Shown here: positions 1 through 7,397 of the stretch, one piece after another | How the letters are laid out: every line of letters begins with the position of its first letter | How positions within the stretch are numbered: the first letter of the stretch is position 1 | From: Kaiparowitsia sp041742695 | GTDB taxonomy: Bacteria; Cyanobacteriota; Cyanobacteriia; Elainellales; Elainellaceae | DNA: 12,629 nt | Assembly: GCA_041742695.1 (NCBI GenBank) | Contig: JBGTOF010000094.1 | Location: forward strand, 1-12,629 | Direction: 5' to 3' | Notes under the pieces: generated by a model | What the model was told of the DNA's origin: nothing | What the model saw: only the letters and a program-made list of their open reading frames with translations | Databases searched by the model: none | Position numbers and translations under genes: made by a program

Positions 1-1328
1 TTGGGATACAGCAACTCCCACGCGTGGGGATTGAGGATGATTTCATCGGCGCTATAGCCAGTCACCCGCTCACATTCCGCGTTCCAGGCGACAAGATTGC
101 CCTGCTCATCCGCTGCGTTGAGCAAGATAGGCATGCGTTGAATAATTAGCCGCAGGCGAGCTTCATTGTCTTGCACGAGCTGCTGCGCCAGCTTGCGTTC
201 GTGAATGTCTTGAATAATCCCGGCATAGGAGTGGGGGTTGCCCTCTTCGTCGCAGATTAGGGATAGGCACAAGCTCGCCCAAATCAGGCTGCCATCTTTG
301 CAAACATAGCGCTTTTCTGAAAACTGACTGTGGCGATGTCCGTTTAGCAGGGTCTGATTCAGGCTCACATCCGTAGTCATGTCGTCAGGGTAGGTCAAGT
401 CCTGATAGCGCATGTTCAGCAATTCAGCACAGGAGTAGCCCACCATATCGGCAAAGGCACGATTGACTCGAAGGTAGCAGCCGCTGAGGTCGGCTTGCAT
501 AATCCCCACAGCCGCCTGATCGAAAATCGCTTCAAAGATAGAGTCACCAGCGGCGATCGCGGCCGACGGCAAACCAGATGGAGGGTCACTTAGGAGGCTC
601 GGTGGCGGGTCTTGTATCCCCACTAACCCCTCCATAGAGCCCAACGTTTCATAGGCGTTGAGCAACGCTGTCTGTAGATCATTAAACCTGTCTGGGGCGG
701 TCACCCGAGCGTGGGTGTGGGACGCGGTGTGGGCGATCGCCATCTCTAAACTCAGGCTCAGGGGCAGCAACAACTGCTCTAGCCTGGGGTGAGGCGGCAT
801 CTGCACCCACATCAGCACTAGCCCCCACCCGCCGTCGGGTAATGCCGTGCGAATGCCCCAAAGCTGGGTTGCCCCCGAGTCTGGCCTGCAAGACAACGCC
901 ACGACTCGTCGCTCATGCGGCGCACGGCTCTCTGCAGAAGATTCGACGGCAAGCACCAGCCACGCGACTGCCGCATGCACTAAGGCGGTCACCTGATGCA
1001 ACGGCATTGCCTGACTGAGGAGAAGATCTGGATCGCCGATGCCGTCCAAGGGTGTGACGCGTGTTTCTGAGGACTCGGCGTTGGCAGCCGTTGGGTTTGA
1101 TGCAGGCAAGAGCAGACCCTGAGCTGCACAACATCGGCGTTGATCGCCAGGCAAGGCACCGTCGTCTGATGGGGAAGTGTCATTCAGGTCATGATTTAAT
1201 GCAGTGGCTAGCGTCTGCGCCGCCGCCACCACCACCGCTGCAGAAGACCCCGCATCAGCGCCGAGTTGCCGTAAGGTCGCGCTCCAGCGCAGAATATGTT
1301 GGGGGGTCAGCACAGCGGGTGAGGGCAT
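1..1328 (-). CDS. PAS-domain sensory protein, N-terminal 442 residues; C-terminus beyond the window
   Basis: Translating the minus strand from the ATG at 1328 gives an uninterrupted frame of 442 codons to the window edge. Residues about 262-379 form a clear PAS domain with its PAC end: DSIFEAIFDQAAVGI, then VNRAFADMVGY, then a YPDDM and a KDGSLIWA motif, closing with GIIQDIHERK. A second PAS starts near residue 388 (ARLRLIIQRMP, WNAECERVTGYSADE) and is cut by the edge. Residues 1-260 match nothing I recognise firmly. They are Ala/Pro/Ser rich, but about 165-205 (WGLVLMW...LEQLLLPLSLSLEMAIAH) resembles the last strand and helix of a GAF domain. The protein is probably a cytoplasmic sensor whose missing end carries a histidine kinase, diguanylate cyclase or similar output; which one cannot be told here. 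A TAG stop lies in frame five codons upstream of the ATG (an in-frame TTG lies between), so the start is close. No strong ribosome-binding site is visible. Confidence 0.85.
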   Translation of the reverse strand, partial: MPSPAVLTPQHILRWSATLRQLGADAGSSAAVVVAAAQTLATALNHDLNDTSPSDDGALPGDQRRCCAAQGLLLPASNPTAANAESSETRVTPLDGIGDPDLLLSQAMPLHQVTALVHAAVAWLVLAVESSAESRAPHERRVVALSCRPDSGATQLWGIRTALPDGGWGLVLMWVQMPPHPRLEQLLLPLSLSLEMAIAHTASHTHARVTAPDRFNDLQTALLNAYETLGSMEGLVGIQDPPPSLLSDPPSGLPSAAIAAGDSIFEAIFDQAAVGIMQADLSGCYLRVNRAFADMVGYSCAELLNMRYQDLTYPDDMTTDVSLNQTLLNGHRHSQFSEKRYVCKDGSLIWASLCLSLICDEEGNPHSYAGIIQDIHERKLAQQLVQDNEARLRLIIQRMPILLNAADEQGNLVAWNAECERVTGYSADEIILNPHAWELLYP

Positions 1329-1540
1329 GACGTATCGCAACTACACAGGGACGAAACTCAGGAAGGATGCTTGGGAGGCATAGCTACAGGCTACCTAAAT
1401 ATTTTCCTATAAGAGATTTGAAGCAGTCTGTAGGGCTTAAACAAAGACTAAACTGACATAGCGCCAAGGGATCTATCACATCCGTCTAGTTCTATCGCAG
1501 TGACCGCAATGATTGGATAGAGCCAGGTGCTCTGCCAGAG

Positions 1541-2446
1541 TTAGCGGCTCACAATGCCTGACCACTGCACTTTTTTCTGCGGGTTGCGGCGATAGGAGTA
1601 AAAGTATTCCGGCATCTGATAGGTGCAAAAGGGGGCAATCGCCACCTGTTCAATGTCGAGACCCACGTGTTCTAGCTGTAGGGCAATGACACGGCGCACA
1701 TCCAGACGCACCCGCTGAAATTGTGGGTCGGGGAGCAGCGGCGAGTTGGGCAACTGCCGGAGTCGATTCAGAATAAGCTCTATAGCTGCGCCTGAGCGCT
1801 CTATACTCACCGGTTCTAGCGGCGTGGTTTCAGCACTCGCTTCAACTTGCACACGTGCGGCTTGGGGTGCAGCCTCTGGCACGATGGATGCGCCAACGGT
1901 AGCGGCCACTGCGGTAGACACTTGGTAGACTTCTCCGGCGATCGCCGGCCCCAGCACAACCCGCAGATCCGCCAGAGCACTCCCCTGAGCCTGAAGTCGG
2001 GCGATCGCCCTGGGCACAATAGCAGAAGCAGTGCCACGCCATCCCGCGTGGGCCGACGCCACTCGCCCTGTGCGACCATCCGCAATGAGCACAGGCACAC
2101 AGTCAGCGGTGCAAACCCATGCCGCGTGGTTTGCTCCATCCGTCACCACCCCATCCGCTTCGGGTAGCAGCCCCGCCTGCGTAATTGCTGTATTGGAAGG
2201 GGCTGCCGTTATCCGCGCTGCAATTTCTGATGAACTGAGCACCCGATTGCCATGAACCTGCTTGACCCGATAGGGCGTCGCCTGAGTTGACAGCGCTGCG
2301 GTCAGATCTTCCGGCGAATGCAGCGCTGCCTGCTGCGTAAAAAAACCGTGAGGAAAGTCTGCCAGCAACGGGCAGGTGAGGTAGGGCAATCCATTCCACG
2401 ATTGCCATTGCCACGTGTGCATTGCAGTTGAAGGTGATGTATTCAT
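1541..2446 (-). CDS. pgeF: Peptidoglycan editing factor PgeF (YfiH/laccase-domain, DUF152)
   Basis: A 301-residue protein of the YfiH/Cu-oxidase_4 family. Members bind zinc and, in E. coli, keep mis-incorporated residues out of peptidoglycan precursors; purine-nucleoside phosphorylase-like and polyphenol-oxidase activities have also been reported. The three family metal ligands sit in their usual motifs: His65 in KQVHGN, Cys116 in TADCVPVL and His133 in SAHAGWRGT. DGVVT (about 98-102), LGPAIAGEVYQV (165-176) and a closing CTYQMPEYFYSYRR (274-287) are also typical, and length is slightly above the common 240-270 because of an insert around residues 190-215. The annotated ATG at 2446 is the longest start. 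ATG at 2422 (MHTWQWQ) is a reasonable alternative because family similarity begins there and neither start has a good ribosome-binding site. It is expected to be cytosolic. The gene stands alone, with about 210 bp to the PAS gene downstream. Confidence 0.93.
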   Translation of the reverse strand: MNTSPSTAMHTWQWQSWNGLPYLTCPLLADFPHGFFTQQAALHSPEDLTAALSTQATPYRVKQVHGNRVLSSSEIAARITAAPSNTAITQAGLLPEADGVVTDGANHAAWVCTADCVPVLIADGRTGRVASAHAGWRGTASAIVPRAIARLQAQGSALADLRVVLGPAIAGEVYQVSTAVAATVGASIVPEAAPQAARVQVEASAETTPLEPVSIERSGAAIELILNRLRQLPNSPLLPDPQFQRVRLDVRRVIALQLEHVGLDIEQVAIAPFCTYQMPEYFYSYRRNPQKKVQWSGIVSR

Positions 2447-3202
2447 TAGTTGATATGTGATATGAATCCTAAGATCTAAATCCCGTCAGGCGAGCATGAC
2501 GCAACCCTAACGCGCCAATTAGCTGTCAACAATTTTGACAAGCGATGCTGTAAGTGCAGATGCTCTGAGTCTATTGGCATTAGGCTAGCAACCCGATAGA
2601 AGGATGAGATGATTTCCCCGGATTAGGGAACAAACAGAATGTAAAACACGACGGAGCATCGAAGTGGTTGAACGCAACCGCACTGATATCCTGAACTGCG
2701 CCTCTTCCTTTTATAGTCCTATGCTTCACGCTTACCTGTGAGTGGGCTACAAAATTGGGAGGCATGTGTGGAATACTGATTGGACTTAAGAGCAAGAAAG
2801 CGCGTTTATACAGCGCCTCTAACGTAGACTCATCCTAGATATCAGCTAAATCTCGGTATATTCAGTATTTTCTGGCGGTTTGTATGTGCTTTACAAAGTT
2901 ATCCCCCACCTGGGTGAAATCGGAGTAAAGGTGGCGTAAATATACTCCAACCGTCTGTAGAATCCAGTACAATGCCTGAGGAATACAGCTCAAAATAGCC
3001 CGTAAAATCCCCTGATAAAGGGGTGCTTGAACGGCTACATTGCTTGAATTAGCTTTGAGAGGCGATTGGCGATCGCAGTAGTTGTTCTTCTAAATAAAAG
3101 TGGGGATATCTCAAACTGAGCTTGTCATCGGAGAAGGGGCTAAATCCATCCTCCATGCCAAATCAGATTGAGATCGTGGCCCAGAAAAATCAATGCAGTT
3201 AG
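2447..3202. other. Non-coding stretch between divergent pgeF and the M23 peptidase gene
   Basis: About 756 bp carry the upstream regions of both flanking genes. The only longer frame (minus strand 2580-2795, 71 codons) has no family look and is not called. Visible small structures are the inverted repeat at 2524-2540, a five-pair hairpin CCCCT/AGGGG at 3009-3023, a direct repeat TGCTTGAA at 3024-3031 and 3041-3048 (17 bp apart), and a HIP1 octamer at 3069-3076. TATACT (2941-2946) and TACAAT (2968-2973) resemble -10 boxes but lack convincing -35 partners. I see no tRNA or known small RNA. Confidence 0.6.
2524..2540. promoter_or_regulatory. Inverted repeat TGTCAA-N5-TTGACA upstream of pgeF
   Basis: Two perfect six-base arms (2524-2529 and 2535-2540) are separated by CAATT, about 80 bp upstream of the pgeF start. 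Each arm read outward is a consensus -35 hexamer TTGACA, one per strand, but no good -10 box stands at 16-18 bp on either side. It could be an operator or part of divergent promoters; this is pattern only. Confidence 0.25.
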
Positions 3203-4759
3203 ATGTTCGAGCAAGTGGTGATGATGCAAAAACGCAGCAAGGCTCATAATTCTCATGGTGCATTCAGTCAGAGTGCATTTAATCGATTCACTACATTGCT
3301 GATGCTCGGCCTAATGGGCAGCACTGGCATTTTGGCAAGCGGACTGGCTACTGCACGGGCCTCTGAAGCTGATGCCGTTGCCGTTCCAAGTGCTGAAGAT
3401 TTGTTGGCGCCAGTGACCCCCACTCCTGCCCGGGCTGAGGTTCCTCGCTTTGATCGACCCAGCGCCGAGGTGAGTCCACCCCAAGCGCCTGCGCCTAGCC
3501 CAGTGGCTGAGTCGGCTGCACCGCCCTCTGCGCCAGTTTCAACCCAGCCTGAGGCACCCGCTCCGGCGATCGCCCAGCCCCAATCTTCGCCGTCACCCGT
3601 CGCGGTGCCAAATCAGGATTCGGCCGCTCCAACGCAGACCGCAGAAACTCCGGCTTCGACAGAAGACCCCGGCCAGCGGGCTCTCACGGACTTTAGCGAA
3701 ACCTATATTGACCCCACCCAATATGACGTAGGCGCAACTCGCAGCGATCAGCCTACTGTCGTGTTCTCTGAACGTTCTACGGGATGTGAACAGTCGGTGC
3801 AGTCGGGGCAAGCCGTGCCAGACAGCATTTGCCGCGCTATTCAGGCTCGGGTTGCGAATGAACAGCAGCAGGCCGGAGCAGCGAGCGGGGCTGCGGGTGC
3901 TCAGGCCCCTACAGCAGCGAGCGCAACCGCAGCCAATGGTCAAAGTCGATCTGCTGCTAACCCCCTCTCGATTCAGTCGTTCTATAACCGGACTGTACGG
4001 CCGCTAGCCGTGGCAGGGAATGGCAACGCCAATATCATGTATCCGTTGTCTATTCCATCTGCTATTTCGTCGGTTTTCGGCTGGCGTATTCACCCTATTA
4101 CGGGCGATCGCCGCTTTCACTATGGGACTGACCTGGCAGCACCGACCGGTACGCCAGTAGTCGCCGCAAAATCTGGACGCGTTGACATTGCTAGCTTCTT
4201 GGGTGGGTATGGGCTGACGGTTGTGGTGCATCACGAGAATGGGCGCGAGCAAAGCCTTTATGCTCACCTATCCGAAATCTTTGTTCGCCCTGGTGAACAG
4301 GTTAACCAAGGCGAGATAATCGGGCGAGTGGGCAGCACCGGAAATTCCACGGGTCCTCACTTGCACTTCGAGTTCCGAGAGCGCACGACCGATGGTTGGG
4401 TTGCGTTAGATCCTGGCTTAGCTCTGCAGGCAGCCCTCGCCCAAATGATTAATGGCTTCCGATTGGCTCAGTTACCCTTGCCCGAATTTGAGCTGAATGA
4501 CAAAATGCCGTTTTCGTTTGCGGTGACAGGTCTGCAAGATTTTGGCAAGCTTGCGAGTGATGTGCTGCCCGAGGTGAGCATTGCCCCGCCAGGAAGCACC
4601 CCTGCACGGGCGATCGCCGCAATTAAAGCGAGCGAAGAGGTGGTTTCTAATTCGGCTTCAGCATTACAACCGGCAGAAAACAAGGTCGTCGAAGTTACCG
4701 ATATAACCGATATAGATGACGATCTCCCAGAAGTGCGCATCAAAGCCACTGTGGAATAA
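3203..4759 (+). CDS. Secreted M23 (LytM-type) peptidoglycan metallopeptidase
   Basis: A 518-residue exported protein. A basic N-terminus (KRSK) followed by a hydrophobic stretch at about 31-48 (LLMLGLMGSTGILASGLA) and an ARA site near 51-53 looks like a signal peptide. Residues about 60-160 are a Pro/Ala/Ser-rich linker that would span wall or periplasm. Cys195 and Cys210 could form a disulfide. The M23 domain occupies about 280-405: zinc ligands His306 and Asp310 (in FHYGTDLAAP) and His388 (in GPHLHFEF), with His355 (YAHL) as the catalytic-site histidine. All are present, so it should be an active endopeptidase cutting stem-peptide cross-links during growth or division, or a divisome activator. 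The C-terminal 110 residues are unassigned and acidic at the end. ATG 3203 has no clear ribosome-binding site; the tandem ATGs at 3221/3224 are plausible alternatives and would keep the signal peptide. A strong terminator follows. Confidence 0.92.
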   Translation: MFEQVVMMQKRSKAHNSHGAFSQSAFNRFTTLLMLGLMGSTGILASGLATARASEADAVAVPSAEDLLAPVTPTPARAEVPRFDRPSAEVSPPQAPAPSPVAESAAPPSAPVSTQPEAPAPAIAQPQSSPSPVAVPNQDSAAPTQTAETPASTEDPGQRALTDFSETYIDPTQYDVGATRSDQPTVVFSERSTGCEQSVQSGQAVPDSICRAIQARVANEQQQAGAASGAAGAQAPTAASATAANGQSRSAANPLSIQSFYNRTVRPLAVAGNGNANIMYPLSIPSAISSVFGWRIHPITGDRRFHYGTDLAAPTGTPVVAAKSGRVDIASFLGGYGLTVVVHHENGREQSLYAHLSEIFVRPGEQVNQGEIIGRVGSTGNSTGPHLHFEFRERTTDGWVALDPGLALQAALAQMINGFRLAQLPLPEFELNDKMPFSFAVTGLQDFGKLASDVLPEVSIAPPGSTPARAIAAIKASEEVVSNSASALQPAENKVVEVTDITDIDDDLPEVRIKATVE

Positions 4760-4785
4760 TCTGGGTTCGAGTTGAATCATTTGAG

Positions 4786-4834
4786 TCAGAGAGGGATGCG
4801 CCGTCAGGCCGTGCATCCCTCTCTGATTTGTTTT
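4786..4834 (+). terminator. Strong Rho-independent terminator after the M23 gene
   Basis: A perfect 14-bp stem pairs 4786-4799 with 4813-4826. The loop holds a nested GCC/GGC (4800-4802 with 4807-4809). The T-rich run TTTGTTTT follows at 4827-4834. It begins 27 bp after the peptidase stop. The converging ribE transcript also meets it 40 bp beyond its own stop, but the minus-strand tail is not T-rich, so action there would be weaker. Confidence 0.88.
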
Positions 4835-4866
4835 GATTGATGCCGCAGTGCTGAGTCAGCGCTGCC

Positions 4867-5580
4867 TTACCCATAGCCATGCTCCGACAAGAACCCTGCA
4901 TCAACCGCCTTGGGAGAGGGTTGCGCCATAAACCCACCCAACGCGGCGATCGCCCCTGTCTCTTCCTTCATCCCCAGCCCCATAAACCGTTCCACATACT
5001 TCCCCAAAACGTCCCCCTCTAAATTGACGCACCCACCGAGTTGCAGGGCGCTGAGGTTTGTCTCTGCATAGGTTAAGGGAATCACCGCCACCGTAAAACG
5101 ACTGCCATCGGCCGCGCAGTCAGCTACCGTGAGGCTAATGCCGTTGATCGCAATGCTACCCTTCGGCACCAGATATCGGGCCACACGGGCGTCCGCCACC
5201 TCAAAGTCCATTTCCCAGGAGGTTTTGGTTTGCGTCGTGGCGGCCAGATATCCTAGGCCATCCACATGCCCAGTCACGAAGTGCCCTCCCAGCTTGCTCC
5301 CTACCCGGAGTGAAGGTTCCAGATTGACGGGAATGGTATCGAGTCGTTGCTCCAGCGTCGTGCGACGTAGGGTCTCTGGTGACACATCAGCGACAAACCC
5401 ATCAGGGCGCAACTCCGTAACCGTTAGGCAGACGCCATCCACCGCCACACTGTCACCCAAATCTAGGTCAGCCAGTAGGGATGAAGCCTGTAGGTGGTGG
5501 GAGGGATTACAGATCACTAAAATGCGGGTGGCATCAATTTGGCGAACATAGCCCGTGGTTTGAATGAGTCCAGTAAACAC
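4867..5580 (-). CDS. ribE: Riboflavin synthase, alpha chain
   Basis: Dismutates two 6,7-dimethyl-8-ribityllumazine molecules to riboflavin and 5-amino-6-ribitylaminouracil, the last step of riboflavin synthesis, in the cytosol. The protein shows two tandem lumazine-binding barrels: about 1-97 with the hallmark N-terminus FTGLIQ, GDSVAVDGVCLTV and SPETLRRTTL, and about 98-190 with GGHFVTGHVDG, GSIAINGISLTV and LGKYVER. I start it at the GTG at 5580 (237 residues), because FTGLI must stand directly after the first residue in this family. The frame stays open to an ATG at 5676, but the 32 extra residues have no family counterpart. The tail after 200 is longer than in minimal homologues and ends FLSEHGYG. 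It converges with the M23 gene and has a very long upstream gap. I saw no obvious FMN riboswitch in the leader, though only by eye. Confidence 0.94.
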   Translation of the reverse strand: MFTGLIQTTGYVRQIDATRILVICNPSHHLQASSLLADLDLGDSVAVDGVCLTVTELRPDGFVADVSPETLRRTTLEQRLDTIPVNLEPSLRVGSKLGGHFVTGHVDGLGYLAATTQTKTSWEMDFEVADARVARYLVPKGSIAINGISLTVADCAADGSRFTVAVIPLTYAETNLSALQLGGCVNLEGDVLGKYVERFMGLGMKEETGAIAALGGFMAQPSPKAVDAGFLSEHGYG

Positions 5581-6667
5581 AATAAATCTATGGCCTTGAA
5601 TGATTTGATAGATAAGGTATAGCGCTGATTGGCCCTTAGATAGCGCTGAATCCTCGCTTGGCAAAAGCTTCAGCACAATACTTGTTCTAACGTAGTCAGT
5701 AGCTGCAATCCGTGTAAGGGTAGTCCAAGCGCCGCATGATCTACGTCTTACAATGCATATGTGATGGGCATCGGCGTCAGCTTTGTTATGAAGTATGACG
5801 CTTTTAAAGGGTTGATTGCAAAGCTTCCCGGCCGTCAGGGTGAGTTTCTACGGTGAGACCATTGTTTGATAGAGACTGTCAAGCGCTACTGCTAGAACGC
5901 TGACCTATAAAACAACACTCAACGAGAGAGAACGAGAGAGATTGCCTGAGTACCGTCTAAAATTGAGATAGGGGAACCGCTTAAACCCTTGATTGCAGTC
6001 CATTGACGTTTCACTGAGCGCTTGCCACCTCAACGGAATCTTGGAGGACTGAATTGTTGCATACAAAGTTGCCCTATAGAAGAGGTGGCCTCTCCAGAAA
6101 TTCATCAATTTGATACTGCGTTTAGGCAAACCTTCAGATTTTTCTCGATGCATTACCCTGAGTTCAGGGCATACTGGAGTTCATATCTCATCTAGCTTTC
6201 CCCATACTTGTAAGAGTTGAGTTTGTAATAGAAGCATGATCTGAGGGCTATGGAATCTGGGGGCTAGAGGAAAAGTAAGCAAGTAATTTAGGTAAGGCTG
6301 GAAGACCCGGACTACGGTAGATGCTTCAAGGTCTGTACTAAATCATGTACTAGTGGGAGGATGGAGGCGGCCTGTAGCGCTCAACTAGTATCGACATGCT
6401 TTCTGCAGGCGTTTGTAAGGGTCTATAGGGTATAACAGACTCCTGTTTTGCTCAGTTAACGCCTCAACACGGGCTACGTCTTGGTTATTGACTATCGATT
6501 TCGTTGCTGAAGTTTAAGCAGATGCGCTGACTCATTGCTCAGTTTTGCGCAAATGACCCCGCTCAAAGGGTCGCATCCTATTCGTAATTTCTAATTTGAT
6601 TCCAGTACACTACAACTACATTGACGGGTTCACCATCTGTTTGCTCATCGGATTCTGAGGCTAAGCA
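5581..6667. other. Long gap (about 1.1 kb) between divergent ribE and the BFN gene with no convincing gene
   Basis: No frame here carries a recognisable family; an 82-codon minus frame (5905-6153) looks random, and short plus-strand frames such as 5761-5856 lack a ribosome-binding site. Small structures seen: a 10-bp tandem repeat at 5921-5940; a hairpin AGAGG/CCTCT at 6081-6093; GTAC-N8-GTAC at 6335-6350; ACTAGT at 6349 and again at 6384; a GTCT...AGAC inverted pair with a TATAAC box at 6421-6440; and GACCC/GGGTC at 6555-6572. The gap could hold a small RNA or the remains of a decayed gene, and it must hold both promoters. Confidence 0.55.
5921..5940. repeat. Two tandem copies of a 10-bp unit, AACGAGAGAG
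   Basis: The unit occurs twice head to tail without mismatch, inside the gap upstream of ribE. Purine-rich GA tracts of this kind are prone to slippage. No function can be assigned. Confidence 0.8.
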
Positions 6668-7171
6668 ATGATTGAGATGAAGGTCGCCGGGATAGCCCTA
6701 GAGGCTGCAAGCCGCAGCCCTATAATACTCTTGCGCGATTCTACAGAGCGCCGACAGCTGCCTATTTATATTGGTCAAGAGCAGGCTAGAGCCATCATTA
6801 GTGCCTTAGAAAACCAGACCCCGCCTCGTCCACTTACCCATGATCTAATGGTCAATATTTTGGATGAGATCGGGGCTACGTTGGAGCGAATTGTGATTCA
6901 TTCGCTGCAAGACAGTACGTTTTATGCGGTATTGAGCGTGCGTCAAGGAGAAACACTCAAAGAGATTGATGCGCGCCCTAGTGATGCGATCGCCCTAGCC
7001 TTAAGAACCCGCAGCTCTATCTGGGTTGTCGAAGAAGTCATTGCCGATGCGTCAATTCCCGTTGATCGGGATGCAGATGAGGCAGAGCAGCAGGCATTTC
7101 GCGATTTCTTATCTGATCTTCGTCCATCAGACTTCACCCAGCGAGGCAAATCTAAAAGCAGCGAGAGTTAG
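6668..7171 (+). CDS. BFN/DUF151 (bifunctional nuclease) family protein
   Basis: A 167-residue single-domain protein covering the whole DUF151 fold. Family signatures are LPIYIGQEQARAI (31-43), PRPLTHDLM (54-62) and the core EIDARPSDAIALALR (99-113). A C-terminal FRDFLSDLRPSDF (144-156) is typical of cyanobacterial members. Plant and thermophile relatives were described as nucleases acting on DNA and RNA; the role in cyanobacteria is not settled, so function is a family guess. The ATG at 6668 is supported by GAGG at 6657-6660 with seven bases between. Length is normal and no signal peptide is seen. It is divergent from ribE and followed by two hairpins, so it is probably transcribed alone. Confidence 0.9.
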   Translation: MIEMKVAGIALEAASRSPIILLRDSTERRQLPIYIGQEQARAIISALENQTPPRPLTHDLMVNILDEIGATLERIVIHSLQDSTFYAVLSVRQGETLKEIDARPSDAIALALRTRSSIWVVEEVIADASIPVDRDADEAEQQAFRDFLSDLRPSDFTQRGKSKSSES

Positions 7172-7207
7172 GGCAGATCCAGCTAAAACCCTGAATTAGT
7201 CTCAGTT

Positions 7208-7234
7208 CGGCAAATTCATAAAACCGTTTTGCCG
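7208..7234. repeat. Inverted repeat CGGCAAA / TTTGCCG
   Basis: Seven perfect pairs (7208-7214 with 7228-7234) around a 13-base loop, 37 bp after the BFN stop. It could aid termination or RNA stability. No T-run follows. Confidence 0.5.
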
Positions 7235-7254
7235 TGACGTGGGCAGAACGATTT

Positions 7255-7295
7255 AGCGTTGGTTCAGTTCCGCAGTGCGGGGCAGAACCAACGCT
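7255..7295 (+). terminator. Two-tier hairpin after the BFN gene, possible terminator
   Basis: Eleven perfect pairs join AGCGTTGGTTC (7255-7265) and GAACCAACGCT (7285-7295). The loop contains a second stem, CCGC/GCGG (7270-7273 with 7277-7280). A run of Ts is missing downstream, so an intrinsic terminator is uncertain; a processing or stability element, or an intergenic repeat, is equally possible. GGGCAGAAC occurs both just before the stem (7241-7249) and in it (7280-7288). Confidence 0.45.
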
Positions 7296-7397
7296 GTCGA
7301 ATTTGCGTTTAACCAAGTCTGACTTAGTTGAGTCTGAATATGTCAGGATCTGGGGAGATGGCGGGGCCACCTCCCTGTGTTTTGAGATTCTGGGTTA

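Noticed and set aside
2580..2795. 71-codon open frame on the minus strand in the gap upstream of pgeF
   Set aside because: No family resemblance, unremarkable composition, no ribosome-binding site seen; likely a chance frame.
2764..2838. Short plus-strand frame beginning MCGI, like the N-terminus of class II glutamine amidotransferases
   Set aside because: Only 24 codons with no further similarity; coincidence.
4763..4776. GGGTTCGAGT, resembling a tRNA T-loop
   Set aside because: No acceptor stem, anticodon arm or matching T-stem around it; it lies between a stop codon and a terminator.
5581..5676. 32-residue N-terminal extension of riboflavin synthase from the ATG at 5676
   Set aside because: The family begins with M/V-FTGLI; a GTG stands exactly there, and the extension has no counterpart.
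5905..6153. 82-codon minus-strand frame in the ribE-BFN gap
   Set aside because: Sequence looks random (Ser/Arg rich, no motif), and part of its end is made by the GA-rich tandem repeat.
6335..6350. GTAC-N8-GTAC, considered as an NtcA or LexA site
   Set aside because: NtcA needs GTA-N8-TAC and the LexA box has a shorter spacer; here the spacing fits neither.
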